A stretch of 64,000 nt of DNA from Flammeovirgaceae bacterium UBA7330 (lineage in GTDB: Bacteria > Bacteroidota > Bacteroidia > Cytophagales > Cyclobacteriaceae). Below are positions 8,743 through 18,015 of the stretch, piece after piece (within the stretch, counting starts at the first letter, position 1; every line of letters starts with the position of its first letter). A program made the position numbers and the translations under genes. Under the pieces are notes generated by a model. That model had not been told where the DNA came from, did no database searches, and saw only the letters and a list, made by a program, of their open reading frames with translations. The stretch spans positions 1 to 64,000 of the forward strand of contig DKPQ01000020.1 in assembly GCA_002471275.1 (NCBI GenBank). Reading direction: 5' to 3'.

Positions 8743-10407
8743 ATGATGGAATTGTCTCCTAATAGTAACACCCTCCTCTTTTACTTTCTCAAGTGGGAAA
8801 ATGAGAAACCAAATGAACCATTTCTGAAACAGCCGTTTGGAGACAGCTACACCATTTACAGTTGGGCCGATGTAGGCAGATTATCACGTCAAATTGCTGC
8901 TTCACTGCAGCAAAAAGGATTTCAAAAAGGGGATCGTATTGCTATCTATTCAGCCAACTGCGCACAGTGGATCATATGCGATATCGCACTCCTCATGGGT
9001 GGATACATTTCTGTTCCCCTTTATGCAAATGTAAGTGGAGAGTCCTTACATGCCATCTTAACTCATTCTGAATCCAAATTTATGTTTATCGGCAAGCTAA
9101 AACCCGAGGACTGGAAACAGGTGAAAGATTATATACCTACAGGGGTTACTACAACCACTATGGATGGATATGACAGAAATGGAATCTCCTCATGGCAGCA
9201 ATTTCTGGATCCTAACGCTAATTTTAAGGGGCCTGAACCCTCTCCTGAAGACCGGGTAACATTTATATACACCTCGGGAACAACCGGGATGCCAAAAGGT
9301 GTGATCCACTCTAACAAATCATTGGTCAGTGCGATCAAGGTTGCAGCCCCAATGGCAATGCTTAATCAGCCTGGCAACCGCTTTGTATCCTACTTACCCT
9401 TGAGTCATGCTGCCGAACGCGGTTTGGTGGAAGGTGGAAGCATATACAGTGGAGGCACGATAGGCTTCGTGGAATCTCTGGAAAGCTTTGTGAAAAACAT
9501 ACAAAACATTCAGCCAACACACTTCTTTGGGGTACCCCGTATCTGGGAAAAAATTCAGGGAAACATCCTGGAGAAGTTACCACAAAAGAAACTTAACATC
9601 CTACTGAGTCTACCCATCGTATCAAGCTATATCAAGTATAAGATCAGGAAAAGTCTTGGACTCAATAAAGCCAAAATTATTCTTTCTGGAGCCGCACCAC
9701 TATCACGTGAGATCATCCTCTGGTACCAAAGTATAGGTATTACAATCCGGGAAGCTTATGGCATGAGCGAAAATTATAATGTCTTGTCGATGAATCCTCC
9801 TGAGGATATACGACCGGGTACTGTTGGGATCTTATACCCTGATCAGGAGGTGAAGATTCTGCCTAAAACCCAGGAAATCATTCAAAAATGTGACTGGCTG
9901 ATGGAAGGTTACTACAAAGAGAAGGAACTAACAGAAAAGACCATCCGGGATGGCTGGTTGTATACGGGTGACATGGGCAAATTTGATGCGGATGGTTACC
10001 TGACCATCATCGGTAGAGTAAAGGATATTTTCAAAACTTCCAAGGGAGAATACATTACACCTGCCCCAATAGAACAACAATTCAATAACCTGGTAGAAAT
10101 TGATCAGGCTTGTGTAGTGGGTTCAAAATATACACAGCCCTTTGTTCTCGTAGTATTATCCGGAGTGGGCAGAAAAAAATCAAAGCAGCTAATGGAGAGG
10201 CTTCTTTTAAATGTTATGGAGCAAATTAACCAGAAGGGGTCCAGGTACCAGAAACTCAAAAAAGTCATTGTGGTAAAAGAAGAGTGGACCACTGAAAACG
10301 AATTACTTACACCCAGTCTGAAAATGAAGCGTAATGCACTTACTGAGAAATATGAAGATACCTTGAGACTTCTTTATGAAAACCCGGAGAAAATATCGTG
10401 GGAATGA
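8743..10407 (+). CDS. AMP-binding long-chain acyl-CoA synthetase
   Basis: A 554-residue ANL-superfamily ligase that activates a fatty acid with ATP and CoA. The P-loop signature YTSGTTGMPKG is near residue 173. Other landmarks are YLPLSHAAER, GAAPLSREIILWYQ, the adenine-binding REAYGMSEN, GWLYTGDMG and IIGRVKDIFKTSKGEYI. Overall it resembles the long FadD15/ACSBG-like group. The start is taken at the ATG at 8743; the frame is open further upstream to a TTG within the preceding terminator. The stop overlaps the start of the thiamine-diphosphate enzyme (ATGA at 10404-10407), so the two proteins are made in a coupled fashion and probably act in sequence on an acyl-CoA. Confidence 0.88.
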   Translation: MMELSPNSNTLLFYFLKWENEKPNEPFLKQPFGDSYTIYSWADVGRLSRQIAASLQQKGFQKGDRIAIYSANCAQWIICDIALLMGGYISVPLYANVSGESLHAILTHSESKFMFIGKLKPEDWKQVKDYIPTGVTTTTMDGYDRNGISSWQQFLDPNANFKGPEPSPEDRVTFIYTSGTTGMPKGVIHSNKSLVSAIKVAAPMAMLNQPGNRFVSYLPLSHAAERGLVEGGSIYSGGTIGFVESLESFVKNIQNIQPTHFFGVPRIWEKIQGNILEKLPQKKLNILLSLPIVSSYIKYKIRKSLGLNKAKIILSGAAPLSREIILWYQSIGITIREAYGMSENYNVLSMNPPEDIRPGTVGILYPDQEVKILPKTQEIIQKCDWLMEGYYKEKELTEKTIRDGWLYTGDMGKFDADGYLTIIGRVKDIFKTSKGEYITPAPIEQQFNNLVEIDQACVVGSKYTQPFVLVVLSGVGRKKSKQLMERLLLNVMEQINQKGSRYQKLKKVIVVKEEWTTENELLTPSLKMKRNALTEKYEDTLRLLYENPEKISWE

Positions 10408-12128
10408 TAAGTGGAGGCGATTTAGTAGCTGAGTTTTTACTCAAACAAAACATCCTACAGCTCTTTACCCTATGTGGTGGCCATATCTCACCCATTTTGG
10501 TTGCGTCAAAAGCCCGTGGGATCCGTATTATTGACACTCGTCATGAGGCGGACGCTGTTTTTGCGGCAGATGCCACGGCGCGTCTCACTGGGAAAGTAGG
10601 GGTTGTAGCCGTAACGGCCGGCCCGGGGATCACCAACTCAGTTACTGCTTTGCAAAATGCGATGTTGGCGCAGTCACCAGTGGTTTTACTCGGTGGTGCA
10701 GCTCCCACACTCCTGAAAGGACGTGGTGCCCTCCAGGACATTGACCAGCTCAGCCTCATGCGCCCCAATGTGAAATGGGCTGGTGCAGTCAGAAAAAGAA
10801 AAGAAATCATACCTAAGCTTACTACAGCTTTTGAGAAGGCCATGGAAGGGACACCTGGTCCTGTATTTTTGGAGCTCCCGGTGGATATCTTGTATCCTGA
10901 AGAGCTCGTTCGCAACTGGTATGATCAGGCTAAGACCAAAGGGAAATCGATCTCTCAAAAGCTTACCAATTGGTACATCAGCCGCCATGTCAAAGGTATT
11001 TATTCCGGGACAATACCTCCAATAAAAACCATCAACCAGACAAAACCGGAATCTGGGTCATTTAACATTACAAAGCTTCAAAAGCTGGTAGCCAGGAGCC
11101 AGAAACCAGTGCTGCTTATTGGTAGTGGGGCCATTACCCAGCCTGATAACATCACTGACCTGGCCGAGGCAGTAGCTACTTTAGGTATCCCTACTTACTT
11201 ATCAGGTATGGCCCGGGGACTTCTGGGAGCCAATCATTCCCTACATTTTCGTCACAGACGTAAAACCGCACTTAAATCAGCTGACCTGGTGATCCTCTGT
11301 GGTGTGGTCTGCGACTTTCGGCTGGACTATGGAAACCACCTGGGTCGGGCAACCTATGTGGGGATCAACCGTGATCGGACAGATCTGTATAAAAACCGTA
11401 AGCCCGACCTGGCCATTCATTCCGACCCGCTTGCAGTGATTTGCGAATGGTCACGAAATCATTCAAAATCACCAGACTGGTCTAACTGGAAAGTAGAGCT
11501 TAGGGATAATGAAGAAGCAAGGGAAAAAGAAATACAGGCCCAGGCCCAGGTCATCAGTAAGCAAGGGATCAATCCATTGCAGTTGTTCCGGCAGTTAGAC
11601 AAAGAACTTTCTGACCATGCCATTATTGTAGCTGATGGGGGAGATTTTGTAGGCACTGCTTCCTATACACTAGCGCCACGGAAACCCTTATCCTGGCTTG
11701 ATCCGGGGTCTTTTGGCACACTGGGTGTAGGAGGCGGTTTTGCCCTGGGAGCAAAAACTGTAAATCCTGATGCAGAAGTTTTTATCATCTATGGTGATGG
11801 AAGCTCCGCCTATAGCCTGATGGAGATGGATGCTTTTATGCGGCACAAAATGCCTGTAATTGCCATCATTGGCAATGATGCCTGCTGGAATCAGATCGCA
11901 CGCGACCAGGTAGAGATGCTCAAAGACGATTGTGGCACTACCCTCGCTCATTCAGATTATGAGCATGTTGCTAAAGCTTTTGGTGCAGCAGGTAGCAGAG
12001 TAGAGACCATGCAGGAATTTGTTGATGCACTAAAAGCTGCTCGAAAAGCAAATGCAAATGGTCAGTCTTTTGTGATCAATGCCATACTGGCACCGTCAGA
12101 CTTTCGCAAGGGCTCGTTGTCCATGTAA
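10404..12128 (+). CDS. Thiamine-diphosphate enzyme, ILVBL/HACL2-like 2-hydroxyacyl-CoA lyase
   Basis: A 574-residue member of the acetolactate synthase fold. The N-terminal PYR domain shows RHEADAVFAADATARLTG, with the catalytic glutamate, and VTAGPGITNS. The C-terminal PP domain has GDGSSAYSLMEMDAF and a downstream Asn-Asp (IGNDACWNQ) for Mg and diphosphate binding. The stretch from RHKMPVIAIIGNDACW to the extreme C-terminus (DFRKGSLSM) resembles, from memory, animal ILVBL/HACL2, which cleaves 2-hydroxyacyl-CoA to formyl-CoA and an aldehyde. A GTG lies at 10398, but the ATG at 10404 gives a 4-base ATGA overlap with the acyl-CoA synthetase. I infer alpha-oxidation of 2-hydroxy fatty acids. 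Plain acetolactate synthase is less likely because there is no regulatory subunit and no ilv neighbour. Confidence 0.75.
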   Translation: MISGGDLVAEFLLKQNILQLFTLCGGHISPILVASKARGIRIIDTRHEADAVFAADATARLTGKVGVVAVTAGPGITNSVTALQNAMLAQSPVVLLGGAAPTLLKGRGALQDIDQLSLMRPNVKWAGAVRKRKEIIPKLTTAFEKAMEGTPGPVFLELPVDILYPEELVRNWYDQAKTKGKSISQKLTNWYISRHVKGIYSGTIPPIKTINQTKPESGSFNITKLQKLVARSQKPVLLIGSGAITQPDNITDLAEAVATLGIPTYLSGMARGLLGANHSLHFRHRRKTALKSADLVILCGVVCDFRLDYGNHLGRATYVGINRDRTDLYKNRKPDLAIHSDPLAVICEWSRNHSKSPDWSNWKVELRDNEEAREKEIQAQAQVISKQGINPLQLFRQLDKELSDHAIIVADGGDFVGTASYTLAPRKPLSWLDPGSFGTLGVGGGFALGAKTVNPDAEVFIIYGDGSSAYSLMEMDAFMRHKMPVIAIIGNDACWNQIARDQVEMLKDDCGTTLAHSDYEHVAKAFGAAGSRVETMQEFVDALKAARKANANGQSFVINAILAPSDFRKGSLSM

Positions 12129-12214
12129 TTTGCCCTACCAGACCACTTTCCTCCTATTGATATTTTCCGTAAATTCATAAAAATATCACCCTAAAACATT
12201 AACCCTAAATCATC

Positions 12215-13546
12215 ATGGACAGACGATTGTTCCTCCGTTCCTCCAGTGTTTCCATTGGATCAGCACTCACACTTCCCACATTGCTCAATGGATGTAGTTC
12301 CGAGAATCCCAAGGCAGCACCAGTTGAAACCAGTACTGATCTCAGCACCTGGGAAGGTGTACGGGCCCAGTTTCCGCTGGACCACTCCATGATACAAATG
12401 GCACAGATGCTACTCGCTTCTCACCCCAAACCAGTTGCAGATGCCATCGCGAGACAGCGTCAGGCCTTCGATGCCAGCCCGGCCACCTACTGGGAGGAAC
12501 ACTTTCTCACTGCTGAAGGCATTGTGGCTCAGGCAGCGGCCAAATACATGGGTGTAGACCCCGGAGAGGTTGCATTGACAGACAGCACGACCATGGGCAC
12601 CGCAATTCTTTTCAATGGCATGAAGCTGAAGCCCGGTGATGAAATCCTGTCTACCACACATGATCACTACGTCACGGATAAGTCAATCGATTTTGTCTGT
12701 GAAAAGACCGGGGCCACCAACCGAAGGATTGAGGAATATGCCGACCCCAGGACAGTGACCGTGGAAGAGGTGACCTCCAACATTGCAAAAGCCATCTCCG
12801 ACAAAACGCGGGTGGTAATGGTGACCTGGGTGCAGTCATGCACCGGAGTAAAACTCCCTATCCGGGACATCTCCAAGGTGATCCAAGAGGCTAACGCCGC
12901 ACGACCAAAAGAAAAGCGGATCTACTTTGCCGTGGATGGCGTCCATGGATTTGGTAACCAGGATGAAGACATCTCTGGGCTCGGCTGCGACTACTTTTCT
13001 GCTGGAACCCACAAGTGGATCTTCGGTCCGCGTGGCACCGGCATCCTGTTTGCCCGCAAGGACGCCTGGGATTTTATCCGTCCGACCATCCCCCAATTTT
13101 CGGATTACCCCTACCTGGATTGGATGGGCATGGCGCCTGACCGTGAACCCACCTTTCATGAGCTCATGAGCCCAGGTGGCTTTCACGCCTTTGACCATCG
13201 TTGGTCCCTTGATGCGGCCTTCGAATTTCAGATGAGCATGGGCCGTGACCGGGTTCACCAGCGAACCACGGAACTCAACACCCGACTCAAGAAAGGCATG
13301 CAGGACATCAATGGTGTGGACCTCCTCACCCCTGTGGACCCCGCGCTCTCCGCCGGCATCAATTGCTTCATCGCTCGTGACCTGGATGCCACTGAAACTG
13401 TGAAGCGTTTCCATGACGCCGGGATCATCGCCAGCAGCTCCCCGTACCGCATCTCCTACGCCCGGCTCACCCCATGCGTGATCAACACAGAAGCGGAAGT
13501 GGATACCAGTCTGCAGATCCTGGAGCGAATGGTTGCGACGATTTAA
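12215..13546 (+). CDS. Exported class V aminotransferase-fold PLP enzyme
   Basis: A 443-residue protein similar to isopenicillin N epimerase and cysteine desulfurase-like enzymes. The leader begins MDRRLFLRSSSVSIGSA, a Tat-like motif, and is followed by a lipobox-like LLNGC, so it may be a Tat-exported lipoprotein. In the PLP domain, AVDGVHGFG carries the cofactor-binding Asp and His, and the lysine in AGTHKWIFGPRGTG should form the Schiff base. The small C-terminal domain is complete. The substrate is unknown. Codon use is more GC-rich than in the neighbours. There is no close partner: upstream is the thiamine-diphosphate gene 86 bases away, and downstream is a small membrane protein. Confidence 0.8.
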   Translation: MDRRLFLRSSSVSIGSALTLPTLLNGCSSENPKAAPVETSTDLSTWEGVRAQFPLDHSMIQMAQMLLASHPKPVADAIARQRQAFDASPATYWEEHFLTAEGIVAQAAAKYMGVDPGEVALTDSTTMGTAILFNGMKLKPGDEILSTTHDHYVTDKSIDFVCEKTGATNRRIEEYADPRTVTVEEVTSNIAKAISDKTRVVMVTWVQSCTGVKLPIRDISKVIQEANAARPKEKRIYFAVDGVHGFGNQDEDISGLGCDYFSAGTHKWIFGPRGTGILFARKDAWDFIRPTIPQFSDYPYLDWMGMAPDREPTFHELMSPGGFHAFDHRWSLDAAFEFQMSMGRDRVHQRTTELNTRLKKGMQDINGVDLLTPVDPALSAGINCFIARDLDATETVKRFHDAGIIASSSPYRISYARLTPCVINTEAEVDTSLQILERMVATI

Positions 13547-13729
13547 ATACAGTTTCAATCCAAGGTATCAATAATTGGGCTTTTTGGACACACTTTTTAT
13601 TACTGCAAAGTCTTCCTTAGTTAATCGTCTCAATTACTGAATCACTGATTGAGAACCTGTGTCGAAATTAGGGGAACAACTATGGCATTAATTCGATTAA
13701 TTATTTGTTTAATATTAAATTTGTTTACT

Positions 13730-13972
13730 ATGAGTACATTGGAATTGGAATTGTACGATGCGATCAAGAAAAAATTGGGAGAAAAGGAATCCAAGCTTTT
13801 ACTCCAAACAATTGAGAGCAAAATTTCAAAGGATCTTGATAGATCTAAAGACACTTTAGCAACCAAGTCAGATTTAGCTAACCTCAAAGCTGATATTATA
13901 AAATGGATGTTTATTTTTTGGGCTGGAACCGTTGCATTAAGTGGAATTTTAAAAGCAACCGGAATTATATAA
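13730..13972 (+). CDS. Small coiled-coil protein with C-terminal membrane anchor (DUF1640/CCDC90-like)
   Basis: An 80-residue protein starting MSTLELELYDAIKKKLGEK. The middle is strongly charged and heptad-like (LLQTIESKISKDLDRSKDT), and the last about 22 residues form a single membrane helix (WMFIFWAGTVALSGILKATG). Short proteins of this plan are common in Bacteroidota and resemble the CCDC90 family, but their role is not known. The frame can be extended upstream to an ATG at 13682 or a TTG at 13649. I prefer 13730 because the conserved MSTLELE start lies there. Confidence 0.6.
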   Translation: MSTLELELYDAIKKKLGEKESKLLLQTIESKISKDLDRSKDTLATKSDLANLKADIIKWMFIFWAGTVALSGILKATGII

Positions 13973-14079
13973 TCGTTTTCCTTGTAAGGAAGTTTCTTCC
14001 ACGTATTTTTTTACCCAAAATAAGATACTCCCTTCCCTGATCTGTGTCCTCTCCTCACAGACCAGCTATTTACTTGCCT

Positions 14080-14853
14080 CTACTTTCTCAACTCCAGCGC
14101 CTTGTCCGGATAGTCAGTGATCAGTCCATCTAATCCAATGCTCATGAGCCTTTGCATTTCCTGCTCGTCATTGACGGTCCATTGCCAGACTTCCACACCT
14201 TGTTTGTGTGCGAAATCGATGTACTCTTTCGTCAGGTTGGTTCCACCCCCTACACCAATGGCCTTTGCATCAATAACTTTAGCATAGTCTACCGTCATTT
14301 CATCGGCAGTGCCGATAAGGTATAAGATGGGGATGTCTTTATCCAGCTTTCTGATTTTGGCCAGCACAGGGTAGTAAAAAGAAAAGATGATGACCTCGTC
14401 ATTCATTTTCAGTTCGTTCACGGCGTCCAGTACCTCCTGTTCCAGCCCATACGACTTGATCTCAATGCATACCTTAATTTTTCCCTTAGCCACTTCCAGG
14501 GCTTCCTTCAGTGTAGGCATCTTCTCATTGGCATATTGATCACCAAACTTCTTCGTATACCCGACACTGATATTTTTCAACTCGGAGGAATTCATCTGGA
14601 CGACTTCACCGGTTTGGCTGTCGCTGCTCGTCTTATCTATAGTGGCATCATGGATGACCATCGCTTTGTTGTCTTTGGAGCGCTGTACGTCCAGCTCAAA
14701 ATAGTCGGCACCCACTTCAATAGCCTTTTGGAAAGCAAGCAAAGTGTTTTCCGGAGCTGCACTGGAAAACCCACGGTGGGCGATAATTTTCGTTTGAGCG
14801 TTTGTCACTGCTACTAATGAAGCGAATACGAGTATTAAAGTTATTTTTTTCAT
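14080..14853 (-). CDS. Glycerophosphodiester phosphodiesterase (GDPD), secreted
   Basis: A 257-residue protein with a signal peptide (residues 1-19, ending TNAQ). It has the hallmark AHRGFSSAAPENTLLAF, with the catalytic His-Arg, and ADYFELDVQRSKDN, where Glu and Asp bind metal. VIHDATIDKTSS contains the second catalytic His. The C-terminal barrel strands include VEVWQWTVNDEQEMQ and GLDGLITDYPD. It should hydrolyse glycerophosphodiesters to glycerol 3-phosphate and an alcohol in the periplasm or at the surface. It is a single gene with no obvious partners. Confidence 0.9.
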   Translation of the reverse strand: MKKITLILVFASLVAVTNAQTKIIAHRGFSSAAPENTLLAFQKAIEVGADYFELDVQRSKDNKAMVIHDATIDKTSSDSQTGEVVQMNSSELKNISVGYTKKFGDQYANEKMPTLKEALEVAKGKIKVCIEIKSYGLEQEVLDAVNELKMNDEVIIFSFYYPVLAKIRKLDKDIPILYLIGTADEMTVDYAKVIDAKAIGVGGGTNLTKEYIDFAHKQGVEVWQWTVNDEQEMQRLMSIGLDGLITDYPDKALELRK

Positions 14854-15034
14854 CCTTATTGGGTCTAATATCCAAAGCTAAATCCAGTTACCCAAAACTA
14901 GCATAGAAGTTTATTATGAGGGTATTAATTATATAATGCTCATATAGTTTCCGCACCTTTTTCCCAAGTTCTGTGCCCTCGCAGACCTTCGACTTATTCA
15001 GAGTCGGTTGCACGTTGAATACAACCACATTAAC

Positions 15035-15484
15035 TCATTCCACCACCAGGGATTCAGTGCCAGTATCGCTGTCCATGGAGGCATCAATATTAGAATAATG
15101 GACACTTTCAACCCAATAGGTACTATCCAGGCAACATTTCTCGATAGTGGCGTAGAAATCAACTGTGAGCGAATCGATGAAGGATGATTTTAGATAAAGC
15201 AGGTAATTGTGATACTGCTCATCAAATTCTACTACTAAAGCTTTTGGCATGGTCGCACCAAAACGAACTTCAGCAATGCTATATGCATTACCCAAAGTAT
15301 CTTTCAGCATCACATCATTTAATTGATACATGGAACCGTCGAAGATCAGATCAGTACCGTCTGAATCCACCAGGTTGAACCTATAGATCCGAGATGATGC
15401 ACAATCCGGATCAAGGCATTCATCATAATTCAAGCCGCAACCTGAGAGTAGTAAAAGATATAAAATGAACAGTCTATATTTCAT
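15035..15484 (-). CDS. Hypothetical lipoprotein
   Basis: A 149-residue protein of unknown family. A short signal peptide ends in a lipobox (LLLSGC, cysteine at about residue 16), followed by a cysteine-containing stretch (YDECLDPDCASS) that may be disulfide-bonded. The rest is predicted beta-rich (VDSDGTDLIFDGSMYQLNDVML). The ATG at 15484 is preferred over the adjacent upstream TTG. It stands alone between the GDPD gene and the toxin-antitoxin pair, on the same strand as both. Confidence 0.6.
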   Translation of the reverse strand: MKYRLFILYLLLLSGCGLNYDECLDPDCASSRIYRFNLVDSDGTDLIFDGSMYQLNDVMLKDTLGNAYSIAEVRFGATMPKALVVEFDEQYHNYLLYLKSSFIDSLTVDFYATIEKCCLDSTYWVESVHYSNIDASMDSDTGTESLVVE

Positions 15485-15612
15485 CAAGTAAATAACGGAG
15501 CCAGTTGATATCTGATATAAAAGGCTCGTAAAGGAATAGTTAACACTATCTTCAAGCAGAACATTTAAATAAGCTATGAGACACGGAAACGCTTCATCAT
15601 TCCTAGAAAATT

Positions 15613-15915
15613 TTACTTTCTGTCATTCCATACATCTGGATTTCTACGGGTATGGGTAATAGCAAAAACAATAATTAATTTGCTGGTTTCTTCAATCCAA
15701 TAGTGAACTTGATATGGGAAATTACTTACCAGAGCATTTCGAATATTTCGATAGCTGATTTGATAATGTAAAGGATTATTACTTATGTAAGCAAGCCGGC
15801 TTTTTATTGCCTGGTAAAACAATTGGCCCAACCCTTCTTTCTGTTCATTGTACCAACCAATACTATCCAAAATATCCTGGCGAGCTTCTGGTAATAGCTT
15901 TATCCTATAGCTCAT
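15613..15915 (-). CDS. ParE/RelE-superfamily toxin
   Basis: A 100-residue protein with the ParE pattern: YRIKLLPEARQDILDSIGWYNEQ at the N-terminus, a central basic helix (FYQAIKSRLAYISNNP), NFPYQVHYWIEE, and the terminal strand ITHTRRNPDVW typical of this toxin family. It should inhibit gyrase or cleave mRNA on ribosomes; the ParE side is likelier because of the conserved C-terminal H-x-R-R-P-like motif. Its start overlaps the stop of the upstream antitoxin gene by 4 bases (15912-15915), the usual arrangement for a type II module. Confidence 0.85.
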   Translation of the reverse strand: MSYRIKLLPEARQDILDSIGWYNEQKEGLGQLFYQAIKSRLAYISNNPLHYQISYRNIRNALVSNFPYQVHYWIEETSKLIIVFAITHTRRNPDVWNDRK

Positions 15916-16133
15916 TGATCTTTATCGAACTCTTCAATTATGTGATCCCAGTCCAATACATTATCAGGATCTTTTTCATAGGATACTATTCGCTCATCCA
16001 GCAACGTTTTATGGGCATCACTTAATGTCGCTTCCTGTTGTTTTTTAAATGCTTGTAGTTTTTCCAATATTGATCGATCCTGTAGCTCTGTTAGCCAGTG
16101 TATGAGATCGACTTTTATTGATTGAATATCCAT
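15912..16133 (-). CDS. Antitoxin of the ParE-type module
   Basis: A 73-residue acidic, helical protein beginning MDIQSIKVDLIHWLTELQD. The N-terminal part looks like the small addiction-module component common in Bacteroidota, and the acidic C-terminus (YEKDPDNVLDWDHIIEEFDKDQ region) is what normally wraps the toxin. I see no classical ribbon-helix-helix or HTH signature, so autoregulation of the operon is uncertain. The frame is open further upstream to 16214, but the ATG at 16133 gives the expected size. It is coupled to the toxin by an ATGA overlap. Confidence 0.75.
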   Translation of the reverse strand: MDIQSIKVDLIHWLTELQDRSILEKLQAFKKQQEATLSDAHKTLLDERIVSYEKDPDNVLDWDHIIEEFDKDQ

Positions 16134-16303
16134 TCTTATCACTTTACATTGGATCACTAAAGTTAACGATTCATTTAGAATTCGAAAGCTTAAATACATG
16201 AGATGATAAACCACACCTTAGCGTGGAAGTTACTTTTGTGAGAAAACAATAGCATCCTAGCGCGATATCAAACAATTATAAAGTAACTCCATTTACATAA
16301 TCC

Positions 16304-18013
16304 TCACCCTCCCCCAAACCGATAATTGTACCCCACCTCAGCCACAAACTCCCGGAAGTGGCTGCCGGTTTCCTTTCCCGGACTGTTACGATCGATGGCG
16401 GTCATGTTGAGGGTGAACTGATGCACCTCTTTGAAGGTATAATTCCCACCTGCCCGGAGGTTGTAGATCCGGGTGGCCACAGCTCCCTCCACGCGGGCCT
16501 GGTTGTAGGAAAAAGTAAGATGAGTAGACAGCTTATTTTCTATCATGCTTTTCCGAACCGAGGCCGACGGCCCCACGATCAGGTTGTTGATCTGCGCCTG
16601 CGTTAGGTTGATGTTCCCGGCCATGTTGAATGACCAGCCGGTTTCTCCCATGCTCAGGATGTAAGCCGTATTGAGGTTGTAGAACCGGGTCCCTGAATAG
16701 GCATCCTCCGTAGCCCTGCCCTCGGTCGTTTCCTGGTAGGAAAAATTGATATTCAGGTTTTGGCGGGACTCCTTCCGTTCACTCAGAACGAGGTTGAAAT
16801 TGGATGAAGCCTGGCGGGCCAGCTGGTGGTAGTTGAGCGTATCCAGATTGTCGTACGGGGTAGACTGATCGATCACTTCTACCAGGGGGCGGAAGTTGAC
16901 ATAGGTATTGAAATCGGAATAATTGAACTGTGTGGTGAACCGTGGCGTGATCTGGTAGTTGACCGATCCGGACATGGATACCCTCCGCATGGAGCTCAGT
17001 TCGGTATTGTCCAGGTTGTTATTCTGAACCCCAACACGCAGGTTCAGGTTCAGCTTTTGTTGAAGCCAGGACGATCGATGGATCAATGCGATATTTTCCA
17101 GGTCATTGTTGAAATAATAAGCCCCCAGAGTTCGGTAACCCGGATCCACTCTTTCGTAATTCACACCAAAAACATACTGACTAAACTGGTACGACACCGT
17201 ACCATTCATGGCTTTGTAAAATGAGGATGATACCCGCTGCGGGATCAGAAAGTTCAGGTGATCATAAATGTTGACGGTTGATACCCTTTCAGCCCGCGTA
17301 TCGGTTGTCAGCGCACTCCCGGCTATCTCACCCTTCACTGATAATCCTTTGATCGGACTGACTCCAAAGCCTAACCCCAAGACCAAATTTTCCTCCGGCT
17401 TGATCTCCTCGGTCGGTGGATTGGGTATTGATGTCATATCATCCTTAGCCTTGAAGAAAGAAAGGTCCACAAAGTTCTCAGCTGTACCATAGGTGACTTT
17501 GGCCCCTCCTCCCATCCGTTTGTAGGCGGGTGTATTCAGAGATTGGGTAGTATCAGACTCCACGGCTTTATTGAGCCGTCCGTACATGGCCGCTACTTTT
17601 AGTTTTTCATTCACGGCTACTTCAGCCCCTGCACCCAGGAACAAATGCCCGGCCAGGCTATACCTGGAAAAATTCATGCTTCGAAAGCCAATATGCGCAG
17701 TCACATTTTTGTAGGTGGGGCTCATCCCGTATTGATTGAAAGGCTGCTGAAAGGAAGTATTCTGATCAGAGTAGGAAAATGAAAAAGGAACACTCCATCC
17801 GTAAATGGCCAGGTTGAGATTGCCCGAAATAAAATAGTTATACGGATCCCTCCGGTTTTCTACTCCATCAGCATGATAAAAAACCTGGTTGATGTTGAGC
17901 CCACCAGAAATCGAAAAGGCTTTTCCCTGGCCGATAGTCTCTAAGTTTTGAGCGCTTAGAAGACAGGAGCTGCCAGATAAAAGCAGAATCAATATCGTTT
18001 TTATGCTTCTCAA
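16304..18013 (-). CDS. Outer-membrane beta-barrel protein (569 aa)
   Basis: A signal peptide (about residues 1-22, ending LLSAQ) is followed by about 540 residues of alternating amphipathic strands with aromatic girdles (FRSMNFSRYSLAGHLFLGAGAE, NGTVSYQFSQYVFGVNYERV and others). It ends with a strand closing in FGGG, consistent with an outer-membrane barrel. There is no plug or TonB box, so it is not a TonB-dependent receptor. The only sensible start is TTG at 18013, 2 bases after the stop of the PorP/SprF-OmpA gene, so the two are co-transcribed. I infer that it is an outer-membrane component of the large surface locus. The exact role is unknown. Confidence 0.65.
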   Translation of the reverse strand: MRSIKTILILLLSGSSCLLSAQNLETIGQGKAFSISGGLNINQVFYHADGVENRRDPYNYFISGNLNLAIYGWSVPFSFSYSDQNTSFQQPFNQYGMSPTYKNVTAHIGFRSMNFSRYSLAGHLFLGAGAEVAVNEKLKVAAMYGRLNKAVESDTTQSLNTPAYKRMGGGAKVTYGTAENFVDLSFFKAKDDMTSIPNPPTEEIKPEENLVLGLGFGVSPIKGLSVKGEIAGSALTTDTRAERVSTVNIYDHLNFLIPQRVSSSFYKAMNGTVSYQFSQYVFGVNYERVDPGYRTLGAYYFNNDLENIALIHRSSWLQQKLNLNLRVGVQNNNLDNTELSSMRRVSMSGSVNYQITPRFTTQFNYSDFNTYVNFRPLVEVIDQSTPYDNLDTLNYHQLARQASSNFNLVLSERKESRQNLNINFSYQETTEGRATEDAYSGTRFYNLNTAYILSMGETGWSFNMAGNINLTQAQINNLIVGPSASVRKSMIENKLSTHLTFSYNQARVEGAVATRIYNLRAGGNYTFKEVHQFTLNMTAIDRNSPGKETGSHFREFVAEVGYNYRFGGG

Positions 18014-18015
18014 CT

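Noticed and set aside
10404..12128. Annotation as biosynthetic acetolactate synthase
   Set aside because: No small regulatory subunit or ilv genes nearby, and the C-terminal motifs and coupling to an acyl-CoA synthetase fit a 2-hydroxyacyl-CoA lyase better.
13701..13723. Bacteroidota promoter before the small coiled-coil gene (TTTG and TAAATTTG)
   Set aside because: The two boxes are only 8 bases apart instead of about 19-21, and the second lies too close to the start codon.
16304..18013. TonB-dependent receptor
   Set aside because: It is barrel-like, but has no plug domain or TonB box and is too short for a typical receptor.
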